Shown piece after piece: positions 6,959 through 11,017 of a stretch of 11,017 nt of DNA (positions are counted from its first letter, which is position 1; each line of letters opens with the position of its first letter). Location: the NCBI GenBank assembly GCA_030691225.1, contig JAUYES010000231.1, positions 1-11,017 of the forward strand. Direction: 5' to 3'. The notes under the pieces are model-generated. The model was given only the letters and a program-made list of their open reading frames with translations, did no database searches and was not told where the DNA came from. The position numbers and the translations under genes are program-made. This stretch comes from Holophaga sp. (lineage in GTDB: Bacteria > Acidobacteriota > Holophagae > Holophagales > Holophagaceae).

Positions 6959-7897
6959 ATGAGCGCAGCTAAACCCCTTCCCTACGACATGCCCCCTTCG
7001 GGGGTCCACTGGCCCCACCTGAGCGCGCTCGCGAAGGCGGTCATGGACGGCCCCGACGAGTTGCGAATCGCCTTCCTCCAGGACCCACGGTGGATCGGCT
7101 ATCCCCGCGCCGTGGAGACACTGAGGGACCTCGAGTCCCTGTTGAACCACCCCAGGGTCTACCGCCCGCCCTGCCGCCTGATCCTCGGGGCCACCAACAA
7201 TGGCAAGACGGCAGTACTGCGACGGTTCGAATCGCTGCACCCGCGGTCCGAGCGTGAGGATGGGGAGGCAACGCGGATCCCCGTGCTGTACGCCATCGCC
7301 CCACCCAAGCCGAGTGAGAAGCGTTTCTACGAGTCCATCCTCCGCCGGATGAACGCACCGACCAACGCCACCGACTCCGTAAGCCGCCGCCATCAGCAGG
7401 TGCTGCGCCTCGCGTCCGAGGTGGGGTTGGGAATGTTGGTCATCGATGAGATCCATCACGTCCTCGCCGGGGGCTGCGCCCAGCATCGGGAGTTCCTGAA
7501 CATCTTGAAGTCCCTGAGCGGGGAACTGCAGATCCCCATCGTGTGCGCAGGAACCAAGTCCGCATTCCACGCGATGCAGACCGACCCTGAGGTTGGGAAC
7601 CGGTTCCAGCCCCTGCCCCTACCCCCCTGGGTGATGGGGGCGGAATACCTGAGCCTCCTTGCTAGTTTTGAGAGAATCCTTCCTCTGAGGCTCCCCTCGA
7701 ACCTGTCGGAGGACGCCTTGGCCATCCGAATCCTGGCGATGACCGAAGGCCGCATTGGCGAAATGGTCACCCTACTGGCCAAGGCGGCGGAACTCGCCAT
7801 CACTTCAAGACAGGAACGGATCGACACTCAAGTCCTGAACGCCGCGGGCTTCGTGCCCCCCCAACAGCGCAAGGAGCTGCCTGATGGCCTCGACTGA
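6959..7897 (+). CDS. tniB: TniB/TnsC-type AAA+ transposition ATPase
   Basis: A 312-aa ATPase that, in this family, polymerises on target DNA, receives the signal from TniQ and activates the transposase. Walker A is GATNNGKT (77-84); Walker B is MLVIDE (159-164) with the catalytic D163-E164. A sensor-like segment IVCAGTKSAF lies at 194-203 and an NRF arginine-finger-like motif at 214-216. The N-terminal DPRWIGYPRA and the NNGKT loop are typical of TniB of Tn5053/Tn402-type elements rather than the longer TnsC of Tn7 (about 550 aa), so tniB describes it better than tnsC. GAGGTG, overlapping the tnsAB stop, lies five bases before the ATG, which suggests translational coupling. Its 3' end overlaps the tniQ start by 14 bases. 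The start is supported by that ribosome site. Confidence 0.93.
   Translation: MSAAKPLPYDMPPSGVHWPHLSALAKAVMDGPDELRIAFLQDPRWIGYPRAVETLRDLESLLNHPRVYRPPCRLILGATNNGKTAVLRRFESLHPRSEREDGEATRIPVLYAIAPPKPSEKRFYESILRRMNAPTNATDSVSRRHQQVLRLASEVGLGMLVIDEIHHVLAGGCAQHREFLNILKSLSGELQIPIVCAGTKSAFHAMQTDPEVGNRFQPLPLPPWVMGAEYLSLLASFERILPLRLPSNLSEDALAIRILAMTEGRIGEMVTLLAKAAELAITSRQERIDTQVLNAAGFVPPQQRKELPDGLD
7871..7876 (+). promoter_or_regulatory. Ribosome binding site of tniQ
   Basis: AAGGAG inside the end of tniB, seven bases before ATG 7884. It favours that ATG over the in-frame ATG at 7902 and implies that tniQ is translated in step with tniB. Confidence 0.75.
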
Positions 7898-9533
7898 TGG
7901 CATGGCACCCCTGGCTCCCCTTGCCCATCACCAGGCACCTTGGCCAGCGCATCCCAAGCCGCATGTGGATGAGACGATGACCTCCTGGCTGCTTCGAGTA
8001 GCCGAGGCCAACGGAATCCCTTTCCAAGCCCTTTGCGCGGAAGGCTGGCAGGGGAAAAAAGTCCAGCAGACCTGTCTGGATCGGTGCCCCTCCGACCGCA
8101 TCGTGGAGGCGCTGATGCGATGCACTGGTCGGACCGCGAAGGAGATCCGTTCGACCACCCTCGGCGCACTGGGGGGAAGGCTATTCCAGGGCCCTCTACA
8201 AGGCCGAACCCAATGGGTGTTGCCAAGTTCCGAGGGGAAGCGTTCAGCGGGTCACCAGCAGTTCTGCCCCGAATGCCTCGCGGAGGACGGTAAACCCCAC
8301 TACCGGCTGGGCTGGCAGTTGGCCTTCGCGACGGGTTGCCCCCGCCACGGGAACCGGCCCCTCCTGGACGCGTGCCCCTTCTGCCACAGCCCACTGGATC
8401 TGGCGCACAACCATGCCCCCAAAAAACGGAACCAACCGGACCACAGGATCACCGTCTGCCGGCACTGCGGAATGGATCTTCGGGAGGCGATCGGGATTGG
8501 CACGGACGGGGTACGGTTGCTCACCGTTTCTCTCGACCGGAAAGGACACGCACTACAGGCCCAGATGGCGGCAGGTCTCCGGGAGGGGTGGATGAGGGTG
8601 GGCGGACAGGAGGGGGTCTTTGCGTGTCTGGCGTTCGACGGAATCCATCAGATCGTGAAGTCCCTCACCGCCAAGCGGTCGGCGCCCCGGCTCTGGACGG
8701 TCATCGGCAAGCGGTTGGGGATGGATGGGCATGGCATCTACATGAAGCTCGGAATTGAAGGACACCCCTTCGAATCTCTCGATGTGACTCGACGACGGCA
8801 TTTGATGTCCCTGGCGGCCTGGCTTCTCGACGAATGGCCCCACCGTTTCGTCTCCGTCTGTCGTGAGGCCAAAGTCTGGTCGAACCACATCAAGCAAGAC
8901 CGCCTTGATCGGACGCCCTTCTGGCTGGCGAATGTCGTCGAATCCGATCTAAAAATCCAACACGCCACCTGGCGCGACCCCGCTCAGAAGGGGCAGAAGC
9001 GCGCCGTGGATTCCTACACCCGCCTCGGAAGGCGGGTCATGAGCCCCCGGCTCGCCGACCGCGCCCGCAAAATTCATTTCATCCGGGAGCACTCAGAACT
9101 CGTGATGGATCTGCGGGCGCTCGCCCTGGCGATGCGGAGCGCAGGACTTTATTCGATGGGGTCGGAGCCGAACAGCATCATGGCTCTTCTGCCGAAAATG
9201 ATCGCGGCCGCGCAGGCCCCCGAGGATCCCCTGCTCGTCCACGGCATCCCCCTGGCCATGCAGGTCAGGAACAAGGACTATCCCTTCCCCCGGGGGCGGG
9301 CCTACCTTTCCCCCGAAGAGGAAGGTGCCTTCATGGCCTCGTTCTGGGAAGGAGAGCGGCTGGGGATCCCGATCACGGCGAGGGCAGTCAAGGAGGCGAT
9401 GTCCGAATTTCTGCGGAGACCCATCACCGAGAGTGCCATCTACAAGTTCCTCCGCCGGAAGGGCTGGGTGGCCCCCAATAGCCCGAAACGGAAGGCGGCC
9501 AATCCCATCGCTCAGGAAGTCGGGCCGTCCTGA
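7884..9533 (+). CDS. tniQ: TniQ/TnsD-type target-selection protein with C-terminal winged helix
   Basis: A 549-aa protein of the TniQ family, which recognises the insertion site and recruits the ATPase. Residues 24-40 (PKPHVDETMTSWLLRVA) are the family's N-terminal signature. Two zinc-binding sets follow: C128/C131 with C152/H155 (FCPEC ... GCPRH), and C164/C167 with C192/C195 (CPFC ... CRHC). The middle (~230-470) is helical and not recognised. Residues ~472-530 resemble a winged helix of the kind found in IS630-type transposases, ending ITESAIYKFLRRKGW at 514-528 with a basic stretch after it. The length is like TnsD (508 aa in Tn7), whose C-terminal part binds the attachment site, and unlike the short TniQ of CRISPR-guided elements. 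This suggests direct DNA targeting, with the site unknown. It overlaps tniB by 14 bases, and its last 22 bases overlap the convergent gene. Confidence 0.92.
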   Translation: MASTDGMAPLAPLAHHQAPWPAHPKPHVDETMTSWLLRVAEANGIPFQALCAEGWQGKKVQQTCLDRCPSDRIVEALMRCTGRTAKEIRSTTLGALGGRLFQGPLQGRTQWVLPSSEGKRSAGHQQFCPECLAEDGKPHYRLGWQLAFATGCPRHGNRPLLDACPFCHSPLDLAHNHAPKKRNQPDHRITVCRHCGMDLREAIGIGTDGVRLLTVSLDRKGHALQAQMAAGLREGWMRVGGQEGVFACLAFDGIHQIVKSLTAKRSAPRLWTVIGKRLGMDGHGIYMKLGIEGHPFESLDVTRRRHLMSLAAWLLDEWPHRFVSVCREAKVWSNHIKQDRLDRTPFWLANVVESDLKIQHATWRDPAQKGQKRAVDSYTRLGRRVMSPRLADRARKIHFIREHSELVMDLRALALAMRSAGLYSMGSEPNSIMALLPKMIAAAQAPEDPLLVHGIPLAMQVRNKDYPFPRGRAYLSPEEEGAFMASFWEGERLGIPITARAVKEAMSEFLRRPITESAIYKFLRRKGWVAPNSPKRKAANPIAQEVGPS

Positions 9534-10225
9534 AGGAATTCCCGGTTGCGGTATGCCAACACTCCCTCGAAATGAGGGTCCCTGAGGGCCGCGATGACGA
9601 CCTGGATGAGGAGATTCGTCCGTCCCATCGGGTCGGCCATCTTTGATCGGCTGCGGAGCGCCGCCTCCCTCGCCACATCCAACGCGTACATGGCGGCGTC
9701 CGGGTGCTCCCAGGAGAGCCTGACCAGGACCTCGACGATCCCCTGTTCGAACGCCTTGCGGGCGGGCGGATCCTCCGGGGGATGGTGGATGGCGATCGCG
9801 AGGGCCTTCGCCAGGGATATCGCGCCATCCCGCTGGTCGATTGGTGGGATGGGAATGCTGCTGGGTTCCGTCTGCAGCCGATCCCCGTCCAATTCGGCGG
9901 GTCGAATTTCCGGGTGATGGAACACCGACTCCAGGGCGGCGACGCTGGCGACGGTGCTAACGGTTGAAGACGCGAGGCGTCTTGAGTGGCGTAGCGACAT
10001 GGAGCCTCCTATGGACCGCCCCATGGTGCCGTCGAGGAACCAGATCGGGCCATCCGACCACACGGAATAAACGCGCGGATCGGGAATGGCGCTAGACGCG
10101 TCTTCATGCCCATTCCAGAGGACCATCAACACGACTTCCCCTTCGTCATTGTGACTATCGTGACCACCTGAATCGATGCGTTGGTAGGGAGATTCTGGAG
10201 ATATCCAGATCCCACGCAGGGACAT
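9512..10225 (-). CDS. Hypothetical protein converging on tniQ
   Basis: A 237-aa protein of unknown function. It has no signal peptide, membrane segment or motif I recognise. The N-terminal ~85 residues are mixed, with tryptophan-containing stretches (VVLMVLWNGHED, VYSVWSDGPIWFLDG). After a Ser/Arg-rich, then Pro/Asp-rich middle, residues ~150-230 are strongly helical (AFEQGIVEVLVRLSWEHP, LLIQVVIAALRDPHFEG). Third codon positions in this helical part are G/C-rich like those of the transposition genes, and that supports this strand over competing plus-strand frames. ATG 10225 is preceded by AGTAGGA at a short spacing; an in-frame TTG at 10252 is an alternative start. The tail-to-tail overlap with tniQ suggests that it has travelled with the element, as cargo or an accessory factor, but nothing shows a role in transposition. 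Confidence 0.65.
   Translation of the reverse strand: MSLRGIWISPESPYQRIDSGGHDSHNDEGEVVLMVLWNGHEDASSAIPDPRVYSVWSDGPIWFLDGTMGRSIGGSMSLRHSRRLASSTVSTVASVAALESVFHHPEIRPAELDGDRLQTEPSSIPIPPIDQRDGAISLAKALAIAIHHPPEDPPARKAFEQGIVEVLVRLSWEHPDAAMYALDVAREAALRSRSKMADPMGRTNLLIQVVIAALRDPHFEGVLAYRNREFLQDGPTS
9967..9983. repeat. Inverted repeat AAGACGC-GAG-GCGTCTT
   Basis: Perfect seven-base arms with a three-base loop, inside the coding region of the minus-strand hypothetical gene. A related palindrome, AGACGCGTCT, lies at 10094-10103. Could be a protein-binding site, an RNA hairpin or coincidence within coding sequence. Confidence 0.4.
10094..10103. repeat. Palindrome AGACGCGTCT
   Basis: Perfect ten-base palindrome sharing the AGACGC/GCGTCT arms of the hairpin at 9967-9983, about 120 bases away in the same gene. 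Confidence 0.35.
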
Positions 10226-10252
10226 GATTCCTACTGGGCTCGCAACCGACAA

Positions 10253-10588
10253 GCATGGCCTACAAAAAGGGTGCAGAAGGCCAACCCTACGTGCATCCTA
10301 GGGTGGTTTCCGAAGAATCACACTCAATCAAGAAACCAAAGAAAAAGCCTTTGGGCTGGCAATTGGCGAGGAGTGAATCAGCGGCTGGGTAAGGAATAGA
10401 TACACCCAAAAAGTGACCATTCTCACCGAGCGACCTGTTTCTTCAAACGATGGCCCTTCAATCGGTCCTGGTGGTACGCGCCTATTTGCGGTTTGGCGAC
10501 GCGACCTAGATATACTCCTAGCAAACTGATTCCAGGAACAACGCCCCGAAATATCCCCAAAAAGATTCCGTTCAGAGATAGGCGACCA
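10253..10588. other. Non-coding, AT-richer gap between divergent genes
   Basis: About 336 bases between two divergently transcribed genes, so promoters for both are expected here. The most promoter-like sequence for the rightward gene is TATACT at 10511-10516, with TTGCGG at 10486-10491 and an over-long 19-base spacer, which is weak. CCAAAAAG appears at 10406-10413 and 10557-10564, and CGAAATATCC at 10547-10556 is the inverse of GGATATTTCG at 4054-4063. No tRNA, terminator or coding frame is supported. Confidence 0.45.
10406..10564 (+). repeat. Two CCAAAAAG copies in the right gap
   Basis: Copies at 10406-10413 and 10557-10564, same orientation as the two copies upstream of tnsAB. The surroundings differ, so only the eight-base core is shared. 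Confidence 0.28.
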
Positions 10589-11017
10589 ATGAAGGATAAC
10601 AAAAGGTTATCGACGGAAGTCCAGACGATCTATTCCCTCCGACGATTCAAGAATGCGCGAGACCCCAACTTCGTTGAGGCGCTGAAGATATACACCCGCA
10701 CAATCACTCCGGAGGCCCACACCAACACCAACGAAATAACCTATTGGCTAGATCGCGGGTATGGAGAATTTGGCGACGAATTCTGCGTCTTCGGGTTCTT
10801 CAAGGAAGACAGGGTGGTTGGCTTTGCTCAGCTTGCCTATTTCCGGGGCGAGCGGATTCTCTTCTTTGACTACTTGGTGCTTTCCAAGGATGAACGCGCC
10901 CACGGAGAATATTACGCGTTCGCAGGCCAGCTTCAAAAGTGGGTGGACGCTTCCGGTCTTGAAATTGACTATGTCGTCGCTGAAGTTAGCTACGATTGCG
11001 GAGGCTCGACCCCCAGC
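10589..11017 (+). CDS. GNAT-like acetyltransferase, C-terminus off the right edge
   Basis: The first 143 codons of a gene that continues past the window. The N-terminal part, YSLRRFKNARDPNFVEALKIY (15-35) followed by FCVFGFFKEDRVVGFAQLAYF (65-85), looks like the opening helices and beta strands of a GNAT fold. FFDYLVLSKDERAHGEYY (92-109) sits where the acetyl-CoA-binding motif A would be (R-x-x-G-x-G/A in the family). Here it reads RAHGEY, so the last small residue is replaced by tyrosine and catalysis is not assured. A helix and a strand (IDYVVAEVSYD) follow, as expected for the fold. The ribosome site is poor (AGGCG near ATG 10589). Third codon positions are less GC-rich than in tnsAB-tniQ, suggesting a different origin, either cargo or host DNA. 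Substrate unknown. Confidence 0.6.
   Translation, partial: MKDNKRLSTEVQTIYSLRRFKNARDPNFVEALKIYTRTITPEAHTNTNEITYWLDRGYGEFGDEFCVFGFFKEDRVVGFAQLAYFRGERILFFDYLVLSKDERAHGEYYAFAGQLQKWVDASGLEIDYVVAEVSYDCGGSTPS

Larger units (their letters stand above)
4181..9533 (+). mobile_element. Tn7-like transposon core (tnsAB-tniB-tniQ), ends not defined
   Basis: Three tightly packed genes encode a TnsA-TnsB fusion, a TniB-type ATPase and a TniQ/TnsD-type selector, the complete set needed for Tn7-family cut-and-paste transposition. The interval marks the genes only. The element should begin somewhere in 3747-4180 and end beyond tniQ, possibly outside the window. No resolvase, cas genes or CRISPR array is visible. 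Absence of a resolvase fits the presence of the TnsA nuclease, which removes the need to resolve cointegrates. All catalytic motifs of the three proteins appear intact, so the core may still be functional. Confidence 0.9.

Noticed and set aside
6074..7570. Long minus-strand frame (498 codons) across tnsAB and tniB
   Set aside because: It lies antisense to two genes with intact catalytic motifs and crosses their junction. Its Gly/Arg-rich composition is what a GC-rich gene gives on the opposite strand.
7828..8394. Minus-strand frame of 188 codons over the tniB-tniQ junction
   Set aside because: Antisense to the TniQ signature and zinc motifs; composition typical of a GC-rich shadow.
9594..9917. 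Plus-strand frame of 107 codons after tniQ
   Set aside because: The minus-strand gene over the same bases has better amino-acid composition and G/C-rich third positions.
10336..10354. Inverted repeat CCAAAG...CTTTGG as a terminator
   Set aside because: Short weak stem with no following T-run on either strand.
10181..10399. Plus-strand frame of 72 codons
   Set aside because: Overlaps the start of the minus-strand gene, and I see no ribosome site or family features.
10253..10588. tRNA gene serving as attachment site
   Set aside because: No cloverleaf arms or TψC-loop consensus could be found in the gap.
9534..11017. CRISPR array or cas genes making this an RNA-guided transposon
   Set aside because: No repeat-spacer pattern and no Cas-like protein in the window; the large TniQ argues for protein-directed targeting. 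A cas locus beyond the right edge cannot be excluded.

Overview
The window comes from a GC-rich Gram-negative bacterium. It carries a large exported YD/RHS-repeat protein and has strong G/C preference at third codon positions in the central genes. An Acidobacteriota-like host (for example Holophagaceae) or a deltaproteobacterial-type host would fit, but nothing here fixes the taxonomy.

Layout. Positions 3274 to 1 (minus strand) hold the first ~1091 codons of an uninterrupted RHS/YD-repeat protein with a signal peptide; its C-terminus lies off the left edge. Just upstream of it, 3746 to ~3355 (minus) is a decayed N-terminal fragment of an IS66-family transposase. Positions 3747-4180 are non-coding, with two inverted repeats, a run of guanines and a possible transposon end. 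Positions 4181-9533 are a compact plus-strand operon: a natural TnsA-TnsB(TniA) fusion of 922 aa, a TniB/TnsC-type AAA+ ATPase of 312 aa, and a TniQ/TnsD-type target selector of 549 aa whose C-terminus looks like a winged helix. A 237-codon gene of unknown function (10225 to 9512, minus) converges on tniQ and overlaps its last 22 bases. After an AT-richer gap, a GNAT-like protein starts at 10589 and runs off the right edge.

How the parts work together. The central operon is a complete Tn7-like transposition core. The TnsA domain would cut the 5' ends and the TnsB domain would cut and join the 3' ends, giving cut-and-paste movement in one polypeptide. The ATPase would relay the target signal, and TniQ would choose the target. 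No cas gene, CRISPR array, resolvase or second TniQ is visible, so protein-directed targeting through the TniQ C-terminus is the simplest reading. In Tn7 the transposition genes read inward from one end. By analogy the near end here should lie upstream of 4181, and the material right of tniQ could be cargo, with the far end outside the window. Neither end is proven.
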